Source: CBDATA01 sp965215615
Lineage (GTDB): Bacteria; Acidobacteriota; Vicinamibacteria; Marinacidobacterales; Marinacidobacteraceae
Assembly (NCBI GenBank): GCA_965215615.1
Contig: OZ244068.1
Span: 992,001-1,056,000 of the forward strand
Direction: 5' to 3'
Length of the DNA: 64,000 bases
How positions within the stretch are numbered: position 1 is the first letter of the stretch; every line of letters begins with the position of its first letter. Position numbers and translations under genes: made by a program. Below, one piece after another: positions 9,001 through 16,476 of the stretch. Below the pieces are notes generated by a model. The model worked only from the letters and a program-made list of their open reading frames with translations. It searched no databases and was not told the origin of the DNA.

Positions 9001-10100
9001 GGGAAGAACCAGCCTTCGGAGACCGCGCCCACACCGTGGCCCGACCGTCCGACCCGCTGCAGGGCGGTTGCGATCGAGCGCGGCGCACCCACTTGACACA
9101 CCAGATCCACCGACCCGATGTCGATGCCGAGTTCGAGCGAGGCGGTGGCCACCATCGCCCGGAGATCGCCCTCGCGCAAACGCCGTTCGGCTTCGAGGCG
9201 GAGCTTCCGGGAGAGGCTGCCGTGGTGGGCGAGGACCACGCCGGGGCCGAGCCGCGCTTCGAGATCGTGCGTCAGACGTTCCGCCATCCGTCGGGTGTTC
9301 ACGAAGACGAGCGTCGTCCGCCGCTGCTCGATCATTCCGGCGATCCGGTCCCGGATGTCCTCCATCACCTCGTGGGTGGCGACCGCTCCGAGTTCGAGGC
9401 CGGGGACCGCGACCCGGAGCCGCATCTCCCGCCGGTGTCCGATGGGGATGATTTCGGGGTCGCGGGCGCTCAGGAACCGGGCCGCCGTCCGGAGCGGCCG
9501 GATGGTGGCTGAGAGGCCGATCCGCTGCACGGTGCCCCGTGCCACCCGCTCGAGACGCCTGAGGGAGAAGGCGAGATGGGTGCCCCGTTTGTCTCCGGCG
9601 AGCGCATGGATCTCGTCCACGATGACAGAGCGGACGGTGGCGAGCATGGCCCGCCCGCGCTCTGAGGTGAGGAGCAGGTAGAGAGACTCCGGAGTGGTGA
9701 CGAGCAGGTGAGGAGGCTTGCGGATCATCCGCGCCCGCTCGGATGCAGGCGTGTCCCCGGTGCGGAGCGCGGCGCGGATACCGGGGATCCCGCGCTCTTC
9801 GATCCCGGCGAGTGGAATCTCCAGATTTTCCCGGATGTCGGCGCTCAGTGCCTTCAGCGGGGAGACATAGACCACCCGCGTCTCGTCCGGCAGCGCTCCG
9901 CTCCTCGCTTCGACCGCGAGCCCGTCGATCGCCGCGAGGAACGCGGCGAGCGTCTTGCCGGAGCCGGTGGGGGCCGTGACCAGCACGTCCTGTCCTTCCC
10001 GGATGACTGGCCAGGCGCGCCGTTGCGGTTCGGTGGGCGCGTCGAACCGGGAGGCGAACCAGTCGGCGACGGCGGGGTCGAAGCGGTCGAGTTCGGTCAA
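6024..10100 (-). CDS. lhr: Lhr-type DEAD/DEAH-box helicase
   Basis: 1358 residues from a TTG at 10100 (no in-frame ATG/GTG upstream). Lhr is a 3'-to-5' superfamily-2 helicase linked to DNA repair. The Q-motif region PTEPQRRAWP (22-31), Walker A APTGSGKT (43-50), Walker B VDEIH (161-165) and motif III SAT (197-199) are intact, followed by the second RecA domain (FVNTRRMAERL, VATASLELGIDIG, QRVGRSGH). The rest is the winged-helix and beta-barrel Lhr core plus a long C-terminal extension (PLRPTRAAPIALL, RVSSAAEAVRKRLEERGAS). Slightly shorter than the E. coli form (about 1500). Divergent from kynU with 38 bases between the starts; first gene of a possible lhr-galK-sulfatase unit. Confidence 0.93.
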   Translation of the reverse strand: MTELDRFDPAVADWFASRFDAPTEPQRRAWPVIREGQDVLVTAPTGSGKTLAAFLAAIDGLAVEARSGALPDETRVVYVSPLKALSADIRENLEIPLAGIEERGIPGIRAALRTGDTPASERARMIRKPPHLLVTTPESLYLLLTSERGRAMLATVRSVIVDEIHALAGDKRGTHLAFSLRRLERVARGTVQRIGLSATIRPLRTAARFLSARDPEIIPIGHRREMRLRVAVPGLELGAVATHEVMEDIRDRIAGMIEQRRTTLVFVNTRRMAERLTHDLEARLGPGVVLAHHGSLSRKLRLEAERRLREGDLRAMVATASLELGIDIGSVDLVCQVGAPRSIATALQRVGRSGHGVGAVSEGWFFPFTRDELVQCAATVRAIRAGELDRIRIPEAPLDILAQQLVAELGASAEPEKRDDLFSLVREVYPYRNLERSTFDDLLQMLGDGVATARGRRGALLHLDRVHGMVRARRGARLAAIQGGGAIPETAEYRVVAEPDDRVVGSVDEDFAIESSRGMVFQLGTAAWRVRRISGGDLRVEDAAGALPTIPFWRGEAPGRTRELSAAVSDLRERLDEADRKTAETLLGEAGLDESGTDQLIRYLKAGRASLGAMPAASTVVAERFFDESGGMQLVLHAPFGIRVNRAWGLALRKRFCRSFNLELQAAATDDGVNISLTDLHSFPLESVFRFLNPENVKEVLTQAMLGYPLFDARFRHNATRSLLLMRMRNGRRVPPAIQRMLADDLLAAVFPDQAACAENLAGEVRIPEHPLVDETIRNGLEELMDLDGLVEVLEGIRSGRIRTVARDNPEASPFSAEILNSSPFAFLDPAPLEERRARAVRMSRSLPPELDREARLSEEAIRQAAEEAAPLVRDPEELHDALLTAGALPEREEWRVWMEELAASHRAAVLEISGRRFWVPAERAALARSLWPEGSLESTLAELPAEPLPESRAGVVAALLRGVLDNSGPVRADRLADSLALPEASVRAGLAILEAEGLILRGTFREGGDEEWCHRRVLARIHRLTLAHLRKDSAPVSTARFMAFLTRWQHAAPESRVFGPGGVREVLEQLQGMEAPAAAWERDILPLRVTGYRRDWLDAHCLSGAVAWGRLRPPETGERTPLRPTRAAPIALLPRERLKDWRGAGEMPRVSSAAEAVRKRLEERGASFFTELLDATGLLPAALEDALWELTAAGVVTADGFDNLRALMNPRRRTGHGRHRRARARYGAGRWALLESGGELPDEELARRLLDRWGVVFRDLMKRERLEGRWRGLQLALRRLEMRGEVYGGRFVSAFGGEQFAIPRAVRELRRSPEAEPPIAIAASDPLNLSGILFPGPRIPTSASRKLTVADGVLDAA

Positions 10101-10123
10101 GAAGTCACGCGCGGGGAGTTGCG

Positions 10124-10129
10124 TATAGT
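10124..10129 (+). promoter_or_regulatory. -10 element of kynU
   Basis: TATAGT lies 9 bases before the kynU ATG at 10139, with only GC-rich sequence and no ribosome-binding site between them. This would put the transcript start at or next to the ATG. Confidence 0.5.
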
Positions 10130-10138
10130 TCGGGGCGG

Positions 10139-11380
10139 ATGGTACGGGAAGAGATCACTCGGGCCGATCTTCTGGCGCTCGACCGGGAGGATCCCCTGCG
10201 GGGCTTTCGCGGTCGGTTCGTGCTTCCTTCCGGGATCTACCTCGACGGCAATTCGCTCGGCCCGCTGCCGAAGACGCTTCCGGATCGTCTGGCCGGGTTC
10301 CTCGAGGGGGAATGGGGCAAGGATCTGATCGCCTCGTGGAACCGCCACGACTGGATCGGCTACCCGGAGCGCCTCGGGGCCCGGATCGCTCCGCTGCTGG
10401 GTGCACGGGCGGAGGAGGTGATCGTCGCCGACTCGGTCTCGGTCAACCTCTTCAAGCTGCTCGGGGCGCTCGTCCACAACCGGCCGGGAGCCCTGCTCGC
10501 CGACCGCTCCCATTTCCCGACCGATCTCTACATGGCGGAGGGGCTTTCCCGACTCCTCGGCGACCGGCGGCTGTGGCTCGTCGAGCCCGATGAGTTCGAG
10601 GAGGCGCTCGGCGCTCCCGATGTCGGAGTCGCGACTCTGAGCCACGTGGATTTCCGGAGCGGGCGGGTGCGGGACATGCGGGCGCTGACCGAGGCAGGCC
10701 GGCGGAGCGGGGTTCCGGTGGTCTGGGATTTGAGCCACAGCGCCGGGGCGCTCCATCTCGATCTCCGCCGCGACCGGATCGAATACGCGGTCGGCTGTGG
10801 CTACAAGTACCTGAACGGTGGCCCCGGAGCGCCCGCCTTCCTGTTCGTGGCCGAAGAGCGTCAGTCGGAGGAACTCGTCTCCCCGCTCTCCGGATGGATG
10901 GGGCACGCCCGCCCCTTCGATTTTTCGACCGGTTACGAGCCGGCACCGGGGATGCGGCGCTTTCTCGCCGGAACTCCGGGCGTGCTCGGCTGCGTGGCGC
11001 TCGAGGAGGGGCTTCGGACCTTCGAGGGCGTGGACCTCGCCCAACTGCAGCAAAAGAGCGCGGCGCTCGGCGACCTTTTCCTCCGGCTCGCCCGCGAGCG
11101 GCTCGCCCGGTTCGGCGTGCTCCCGGCAAGCCCGGAGCGAGCTGCGGATCGGGGGAGCCACGTCTCGCTTCGGCATCCGGAGGCGTTCTCGCTGATGCAG
11201 GCCCTGATCGCCCGGGGAGTGGTGGGCGACTTCCGCCAGCCGGATCTGCTTCGGTTCGGATTCGCGCCGCTCTTCCTGCGCCACGTGGACATCGCAGATG
11301 CAGTGGACGAACTCGTCGCCGTCTTCGAGAGCGACGGGTTCCGCGACGAGCGCTTCCGGGAGCGGGGCCGGGTTACCTGA
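10139..11380 (+). CDS. kynU: Kynureninase
   Basis: 413 residues. A PLP enzyme that cleaves L-kynurenine to anthranilate and alanine (or 3-hydroxykynurenine likewise) in tryptophan breakdown. The family hallmarks are present: YLDGNSLGPLPK near the N-terminus, SWNRHDWIGYPERLG, ADSVSVNLFKL, SHVDFRSG, WDLSHSAGAL with the PLP Asp (D197), and GCGYKYLNGGPG with the Schiff-base Lys at 223. Length is normal. No tryptophan dioxygenase or kynurenine formamidase is nearby; the next gene, converging with 3 bases between the stops, is P5C dehydrogenase, another amino-acid catabolic enzyme. Confidence 0.93.
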   Translation: MVREEITRADLLALDREDPLRGFRGRFVLPSGIYLDGNSLGPLPKTLPDRLAGFLEGEWGKDLIASWNRHDWIGYPERLGARIAPLLGARAEEVIVADSVSVNLFKLLGALVHNRPGALLADRSHFPTDLYMAEGLSRLLGDRRLWLVEPDEFEEALGAPDVGVATLSHVDFRSGRVRDMRALTEAGRRSGVPVVWDLSHSAGALHLDLRRDRIEYAVGCGYKYLNGGPGAPAFLFVAEERQSEELVSPLSGWMGHARPFDFSTGYEPAPGMRRFLAGTPGVLGCVALEEGLRTFEGVDLAQLQQKSAALGDLFLRLARERLARFGVLPASPERAADRGSHVSLRHPEAFSLMQALIARGVVGDFRQPDLLRFGFAPLFLRHVDIADAVDELVAVFESDGFRDERFRERGRVT

Positions 11381-11383
11381 GAT

Positions 11384-13018
11384 TCAGGAGGCGAGGAAGC
11401 CGTACCGCCAGTCGTGGGGCGGCAGGAAGTTCTCCTTGATGGTGCGCATGCTCGTCCAGCGCAGCAGGTTGGAAGCCGCGCCGCTCTTGTCGTTGGTCCC
11501 CGATGCCCGGCCGCCGCCGAACGGCTGCTGGCCGATCACCGCTCCGGTGGGCTTGTCGTTGATGTAGAAGTTCCCGGCAGCGTGGCGCAGGACTCGGGCG
11601 GCATCGCCGATCGCGACCCGGTCGTGCGCGAAAATTGCGCCGGTGAGCCCGTATTCCGAGGTGTCGCGGCAGAGCCCGAGGATCTCGTTGTACTGGTTAT
11701 CCGGGTAGAAATACAGGGTCAGGACCGGCCCGAAGATCTCTTCGGTCATCAACTTGCTGGTCGGGTCTTCCGTCACGATCGCGGTCGGCTCCACGAACCA
11801 GCCCACCGACCGGTCGGCGTTGCCACCGGCGACGACCTCGTGCTGCGGATCGTTCTTCGCGAAATCCAGATACCCCGAAACCTTGTTGAAGGAGCGTTCA
11901 TCGATCACCGCGCCCATGAAGTTCGAGAAATCGGTCGGATCCCCCATGGTGACCTGGCCGATCTCCGACCGAAGGCCATCGAGGAGCGTCTCGCGCATGC
12001 TCGCCGGGATATACGCCCGCGATGCTGCCGAGCACTTCTGGCCCTGGTATTCGTAGGCACCGCGGATCAATCCGGCGACCAGCGAGCCGAGATCGGCACT
12101 CGGGTGCGCCACCACGAAATTCTTGCCGCCGGTCTCGCCGACGATCCGCGGGTAGGCGCGGTAGCGGGTGATGTTGCTGCCCACCGTTTGCCAGATCTTC
12201 TGGAAGGTGGCGGTGGAGCCGGTGAAGTGGACTCCGCCGAGCGTCTCCTGGGCGAGGGCGGCTTCGCCGATCGGGGGGCCATTACCGGGGAGCATGTTGA
12301 TGACCCCTTCCGGCAGGCCCGCTTCCCGGTACAGCTCCATGAGATGCCAGGCGGAAAGCATCTGGGTCTCCGCCGGCTTCCAGAGGATGGTGTTCCCCAT
12401 GATCGCCGGGGCGGTCGCCAGATTGCCGCCGAGCGCGGTGAAGTTGAAGGGGCTCACTGCGAAGACGAACCCTTCGAGCGCCCGGTATTCGATGCTGTTC
12501 CAGATGGAGGGGTCGTCGTTGATGGTGGGCTGCTCGCGACTGAGCGTGTCGAGGAAGTAGGCGTTGAAGCGGAGCATGTCCGCGAACTCGCAGGCGGCTT
12601 CGATTTCGGCCTGGTGGCAGGTCTTCGACTGGCCCAGCATGGTGGCGGCGTTCATCCGCTGCCGGTAGGGCCCGACGAGCAGGTTCGCCATCCGCTGATA
12701 GACCCGGATCCGGCTGCCCGCCGGAAGTTCGGACCAGGATTGCCAAGCGTGCGCCGCCGACTCGACTGCGGCGAGCACTTCGGATTCTCCCGCCTCGTGG
12801 TAGCGGGCCAGCACCTTCTGGTGGTCGTGGGGGCATCGGACTTCGCCGATGCGGCCGGTGCGGACTTCCTTCCCGCCGATGATGACCGGGATTTCGACCA
12901 CCTGATCGGACTGGCGAGCCAGTTCGGCCTCGAGCGCCTGGCGCTCGGGGCTTCCCGGCAGGTACTCGCGAACCGGCTCGTTTTTCGGTTGGGGGACGGA
13001 CTCGATGCCCTGGACCAT
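11384..13018 (-). CDS. pruA: L-glutamate gamma-semialdehyde (P5C) dehydrogenase
   Basis: 544 residues, the long stand-alone ALDH4-type form. It oxidises glutamate semialdehyde from proline or arginine/ornithine to glutamate with NAD. Motifs: SPFNFTALGGNL, WKPAETQ, FTGSTATF (265-272), the general base E295 in GETGGKN, the nucleophile C329 in GQKCSAASR, EEIFGPVL, and PFGGGRASGTNDKSG near the end. No proline dehydrogenase domain is fused or adjacent. The ATG follows GAGGG at a suitable distance. TAGAAT at 13060-13055 on the minus strand could be the -10 with a roughly 30-base leader. Divergent from the dehydratase. Confidence 0.93.
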   Translation of the reverse strand: MVQGIESVPQPKNEPVREYLPGSPERQALEAELARQSDQVVEIPVIIGGKEVRTGRIGEVRCPHDHQKVLARYHEAGESEVLAAVESAAHAWQSWSELPAGSRIRVYQRMANLLVGPYRQRMNAATMLGQSKTCHQAEIEAACEFADMLRFNAYFLDTLSREQPTINDDPSIWNSIEYRALEGFVFAVSPFNFTALGGNLATAPAIMGNTILWKPAETQMLSAWHLMELYREAGLPEGVINMLPGNGPPIGEAALAQETLGGVHFTGSTATFQKIWQTVGSNITRYRAYPRIVGETGGKNFVVAHPSADLGSLVAGLIRGAYEYQGQKCSAASRAYIPASMRETLLDGLRSEIGQVTMGDPTDFSNFMGAVIDERSFNKVSGYLDFAKNDPQHEVVAGGNADRSVGWFVEPTAIVTEDPTSKLMTEEIFGPVLTLYFYPDNQYNEILGLCRDTSEYGLTGAIFAHDRVAIGDAARVLRHAAGNFYINDKPTGAVIGQQPFGGGRASGTNDKSGAASNLLRWTSMRTIKENFLPPHDWRYGFLAS

Positions 13019-13059
13019 GTTGCTACCCTCTTTCGCCGAAAGCGGCGGGCGTGGATTCT

Positions 13060-14055
13060 ATGCATAACGAAAGGCCGGTCACGGCGGATCAGATCCGCCG
13101 GGCGGCGGATCGCATCGCCCCCTGGGTCCATCGGACTCCGCTCGAGACCGCCGCTTCCCTTCGCGCTCCGGGCGGATCGCGGGTGCGCTGGAAGCTGGAG
13201 TGCTTCCAGGCCACCGGGTCGTTCAAGGCGCGGGGCGCGCTCAACCGGCTGCTGGCACTCCGTGAAGAGAGGGGAGAGCGGTCGCTCCGGGAGGGAGTTC
13301 TGACGGCTTCCTCGGGGAACCACGGCCGGGCCACCGCCTGGGCACTTTCGCTGCTCGGCGGGCGCGGCATCGTCTATCTCCCCGAAACGGTCGCCGAGGC
13401 CAAGCGGGAAGCGCTCTCGGAACGATACGGGGATGTCGTGGAGATACGGCTCGTCGGGCAGGATGCGGTGGAGGCGGAAGTGGCGGCGCGGGCCGAAGCC
13501 AAGCGAAGCGGCCGTCCGTATCTTTCTCCCTACAACGATCCGGAAGTGGTCGCCGGGCAGGGGACCATCGCTATCGAGATCGAAGAGGCCGCGGGTTCCG
13601 GGGACATCGGCCAGGTGGTGGTTCCGGTCGGAGGTGGCGGATTGATCGGTGGCATCGCGGCCTATCTGCGCGAAGCCCGGCCGGAAGTCCGCATCGTCGG
13701 GTGCCAGCCGCGGGCTTCTTCGGTGATGGCGATGTCGGTTCGCGCCGGCCGGCTGCTCGAATCGGGAACCGAGGTTCCGTTCCTGCCGACGCTCGCCGAC
13801 GGAGTGGCGGGTGGGGTCGAATCCGGTGCGATCACCTTCGATCTCTGTCGGATGGTGGACCAGTGGGTGCTGCTCGAAGAGGAGGAGATCCGGGCGGCGA
13901 TGCGTCTTGTTTTCGCCCGGCGCTTTGCGATCGTCGAAGGCTCGGGTGCGCTGCCGGTCGCGGCACTCCCCGCTCTCGAACCGGCTCCGGGAGATGCGGT
14001 GCTCGTGCTCAGCGGGGCCGGGATTTCGGCGGAGGGCCTCCGGGCGCTGCTCTGA
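13060..14055 (+). CDS. Threonine/serine dehydratase (PLP fold type II)
   Basis: 331 residues from ATG 13060; a GTG at 13051 in frame is possible. It deaminates Thr or Ser to 2-oxo acids; serine racemase is an alternative in the same family. The PLP lysine is K56 in ATGSFKARGA, the substrate loop is SSGNHGRATAWA, the phosphate-binding Gly loop is VGGGGLIGGI and the pyridine-N contact is in LSGAGIS. There is no regulatory ACT domain, so this is the short catabolic type. It sits with kynureninase and P5C dehydrogenase in an amino-acid degradation cluster. Confidence 0.85.
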   Translation: MHNERPVTADQIRRAADRIAPWVHRTPLETAASLRAPGGSRVRWKLECFQATGSFKARGALNRLLALREERGERSLREGVLTASSGNHGRATAWALSLLGGRGIVYLPETVAEAKREALSERYGDVVEIRLVGQDAVEAEVAARAEAKRSGRPYLSPYNDPEVVAGQGTIAIEIEEAAGSGDIGQVVVPVGGGGLIGGIAAYLREARPEVRIVGCQPRASSVMAMSVRAGRLLESGTEVPFLPTLADGVAGGVESGAITFDLCRMVDQWVLLEEEEIRAAMRLVFARRFAIVEGSGALPVAALPALEPAPGDAVLVLSGAGISAEGLRALL

Positions 14056-14060
14056 GCGCG

Positions 14061-14066
14061 TAAGAT
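14061..14066 (+). promoter_or_regulatory. -10 element of the restriction-modification operon
   Basis: TAAGAT is followed by 6 bases and then the GTG start of the endonuclease at 14073. No ribosome-binding site fits in between, so a leaderless transcript is expected. Confidence 0.5.
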
Positions 14067-14072
14067 GGGGCT

Positions 14073-14699
14073 GTGGACATTCGGGAGGAAATTCGCGAAC
14101 TCGCGGGTGAGTACAGGGTGGCGCTCCGAGAGAGGTTGGATGAGCGGTTGGCGGAGATGGAGGCCGACGATGTGAGCCATCGGATGATCTATCGGGTTCT
14201 GGGAGTCTCTGTGGAAGAAGGGCGTCAAATCGACATCTACCAGAATCAGGGAAGGTTCCTCTATCGTCATGCCGGTGGCTTTCTCGAAGATGCGGCAAGG
14301 AAGTGCTTCTTGCGTCGCTATCCGGACGCGGAATCAAAGAAGATTCCGAATCCGTCAGGCGGGAGGCCTCGCTTCTTCGAGATCGACCTGCTCATCGGAA
14401 AGAGCGATGCCGTCGAAATCAAGTGGCGTGATGCCACGACTGATGGTGATCATGTCAACAAGGAATTGGCGCGCTTGCGATGCATCCATGAAGCAGGATA
14501 CAAACCCATTCGGGCCATGTTCTTCCGTCCGAACAGAAGGCAGGCTCAGAAGATTCAGCAACGACTGGAAGTGGCCTACCAGAAAGGAGGTGGCGAGTAC
14601 TACGGAGGCAGCGAGGCGTGGTCTTTCGTGCGCCATCGAACGGGAATCGACCTGAAGCAGATACTGGAGGAGATAGCGGAAAATGCAGCGAATGGATGA
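14073..14699 (+). CDS. ApaLI-like type II restriction endonuclease
   Basis: 208 residues from GTG 14073. I recognise the ApaLI-like family from the core FFEIDLLIG ... AVEIKWRDATTDGDHVNKE, which also forms a PD-(D/E)xK site: D105, then E115-x-K117. The N-terminal 60 residues are helical and charged; the C-terminus has GYKPIRAMFF and a tyrosine/glycine loop. The gene overlaps the following methyltransferase by 17 bases, the classical R-M arrangement with the nuclease first. ApaLI itself cuts GTGCAC, but specificity cannot be read from this sequence. Base composition is clearly AT-richer than the flanking genes, in keeping with horizontal acquisition. Confidence 0.72.
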   Translation: MDIREEIRELAGEYRVALRERLDERLAEMEADDVSHRMIYRVLGVSVEEGRQIDIYQNQGRFLYRHAGGFLEDAARKCFLRRYPDAESKKIPNPSGGRPRFFEIDLLIGKSDAVEIKWRDATTDGDHVNKELARLRCIHEAGYKPIRAMFFRPNRRQAQKIQQRLEVAYQKGGGEYYGGSEAWSFVRHRTGIDLKQILEEIAENAANG

Positions 14700-15945
14700 T
14701 AACGCCATGGAAGTCCACGTTGGCGACTGCCTCGACATCATGGCGAAAATGGAGCCCGCGTCGGTGGATCTGGCATACCTCGATCCTCCATTTTTCACGC
14801 GAAAGCCGAAGTGCTCGACGACTCGAGATGGGAATGAGATATTTTCGTTCGATGATGCGTGGAAAGACAGGGACGCTTATGGGAATTTTTTGGCACCTCG
14901 GATAGATTTCGTTCGAATGCTTCTGAAGGAGACGGGTAGCATCTTCGTTCATTGTGACCGTAACGCTTCTCACCTGATCCGACTTGTCCTCGATCACGTA
15001 TTCGGTTCTTCATGTTTCCGCTCGGAGATCATCTGGCATTTCAGGCGTTGGTCGAACAACAAGCCAGGCCTGTTACCCGGACACCAGACGATTCTTTTCT
15101 ACTCGAAGTCGGACCGGTTCAAGTTCCGGACCATACATGGCGAATACTCGCCGGCAACCAACGTGGATCAGATTCTGCAGAAGCGAACGCGAGATGAAAG
15201 GAACAAGGCCGTCTATGCCCGGGACCAAAATGGCGATGTGATTCATGGCGGGGCAAAAAAGGGTGTCCCGCTATCCGATGTATGGGACATCCCGTTCCTG
15301 AATCCGAAAGCGCGGGAAAGAGTTGGTTACCCGACACAAAAGCCTGTCACGTTATTGCGCCGAATCGTTGAAATCGGAACCGATGCAGGCGACCTTGTTC
15401 TCGATCCTTTCTGCGGGAGCGGGACGACTCTCGTGGCGGCGATGCTCACGGGACGTCGCGCGGTGGGGATTGATATTTCCCCCGAAGCAATTCGACTGAC
15501 GAAGGACCGACTGGATCACCCGATCGTGTCGGCATCGAGATTGATGCGGAACGGGCGTGAATCGTATCGACGACACGGAGTCGACGTGGCGGGACATCTC
15601 TTCGGAATTGGATACACCCCGATTCAGAGGAATAGCGGCCTGGATGCAGTCTTGAGCGACGAGGCGAACAATCGCGTCGTGTTCGTGAGGGTGCAGCGAG
15701 CGGGTGAATCCGTCCGTCAGGCTGCTGCGAAACTGAAACGCGCTGCGCGAGCGAAGGGTGATTGCGAACTTGTGCTCGTTGTCACGCATCCAGATCTCAT
15801 GGGGGGCGAACTTCCGGAAGATGTCGAAGCGATCCCTTCGACGGCGTTCGGGCTTGCCCGATATTTGAACGGGGGCGGGCCGCAAATCGGACAGCCGCAC
15901 AACAGCCGCGCAAGAGAGGGGTTGGCGCGGCGCGACTCCGCGTAG
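14683..15945 (+). CDS. Beta-class DNA (N6-adenine/N4-cytosine) methyltransferase with extra C-terminal domain
   Basis: 420 residues. Catalytic motif IV DPPFF (34-38) precedes the SAM motif I DPFCGSG (241-247), with GYPTQKP just before it: the beta-class circular permutation of amino-methyltransferases. It protects host DNA from the ApaLI-like nuclease encoded upstream (17-bp overlap, so translation is coupled). Residues 283-420 go beyond the methylase core: RRHGVDVAGHLFG, GLDAVLSDEANNRVVFVRVQR and LVLVVTHPDL, an alpha/beta pattern that resembles an Mrr-like nuclease fold in which the usual ExK is replaced by V-R-V-Q. The role of this extension is unknown. AT-richer than its neighbours. Confidence 0.88.
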   Translation: MQRMDDNAMEVHVGDCLDIMAKMEPASVDLAYLDPPFFTRKPKCSTTRDGNEIFSFDDAWKDRDAYGNFLAPRIDFVRMLLKETGSIFVHCDRNASHLIRLVLDHVFGSSCFRSEIIWHFRRWSNNKPGLLPGHQTILFYSKSDRFKFRTIHGEYSPATNVDQILQKRTRDERNKAVYARDQNGDVIHGGAKKGVPLSDVWDIPFLNPKARERVGYPTQKPVTLLRRIVEIGTDAGDLVLDPFCGSGTTLVAAMLTGRRAVGIDISPEAIRLTKDRLDHPIVSASRLMRNGRESYRRHGVDVAGHLFGIGYTPIQRNSGLDAVLSDEANNRVVFVRVQRAGESVRQAAAKLKRAARAKGDCELVLVVTHPDLMGGELPEDVEAIPSTAFGLARYLNGGGPQIGQPHNSRAREGLARRDSA

Positions 15946-15948
15946 CGG

Positions 15949-16458
15949 TTACTCGGCCGCAGGGGGCGATTTCGGTGGCGGGGCGTGCGGGGTGTTGGTC
16001 GTGATCAGCAGGGTCGAGAGCAGCATCCCGGCGATCCCGATCCAGAGCAGCGGCCCCCCGCGAAGCCGTCCGCCGGAAAGAAGCAGCGTCGAGACCGCGG
16101 TCACCGTGACCGCGCCGCCGAAGACCAGCGGCATCACGGCATGAGGGATGCGGGCACCGCCCGAGAACATCGAGAGGGTGAGCCCGAAAGCGCCGGCGGC
16201 CCCGAGCAGGCCGGCGAGAAATCCCCATGCGAGGCTGCTCCCGGCGAGCGGGGTGGCCGAAAAGCTGTCTCCCCGCCACCACATGCCGATCAGCGCGCCG
16301 AGGATGGCGACCACCAGATAGGCGATCCCGATGCCCAGATACGGCTTGAAGGGGCTCGAAGTGGCATCCGCGAGGCGCGCCTGTCCGAGCGTCGGGCCGT
16401 AGAGCCCCCAGGCGAGGGCGGTGACGAGAGCGAAGAGGAAGGGAAGAGCGCTGCGCAT
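15949..16458 (-). CDS. Small EamA/DMT-like integral membrane protein
   Basis: 169 residues with about five hydrophobic segments (roughly 1-20, 40-60, 75-97, 105-128, 135-155) and a Pro-rich C-terminal tail (PHAPPPKSPPAAE). The N-terminus FALVTALAWGLYGPTLGQAR looks like the start of drug/metabolite-transporter half repeats (EamA), but the protein is one repeat long. It lies 18 bases downstream of the second LVIVD-repeat gene on the same strand and is probably co-transcribed. No substrate can be suggested. Confidence 0.7.
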   Translation of the reverse strand: MRSALPFLFALVTALAWGLYGPTLGQARLADATSSPFKPYLGIGIAYLVVAILGALIGMWWRGDSFSATPLAGSSLAWGFLAGLLGAAGAFGLTLSMFSGGARIPHAVMPLVFGGAVTVTAVSTLLLSGGRLRGGPLLWIGIAGMLLSTLLITTNTPHAPPPKSPPAAE

Positions 16459-16476
16459 GGGAATCTCCGGGGGGGC

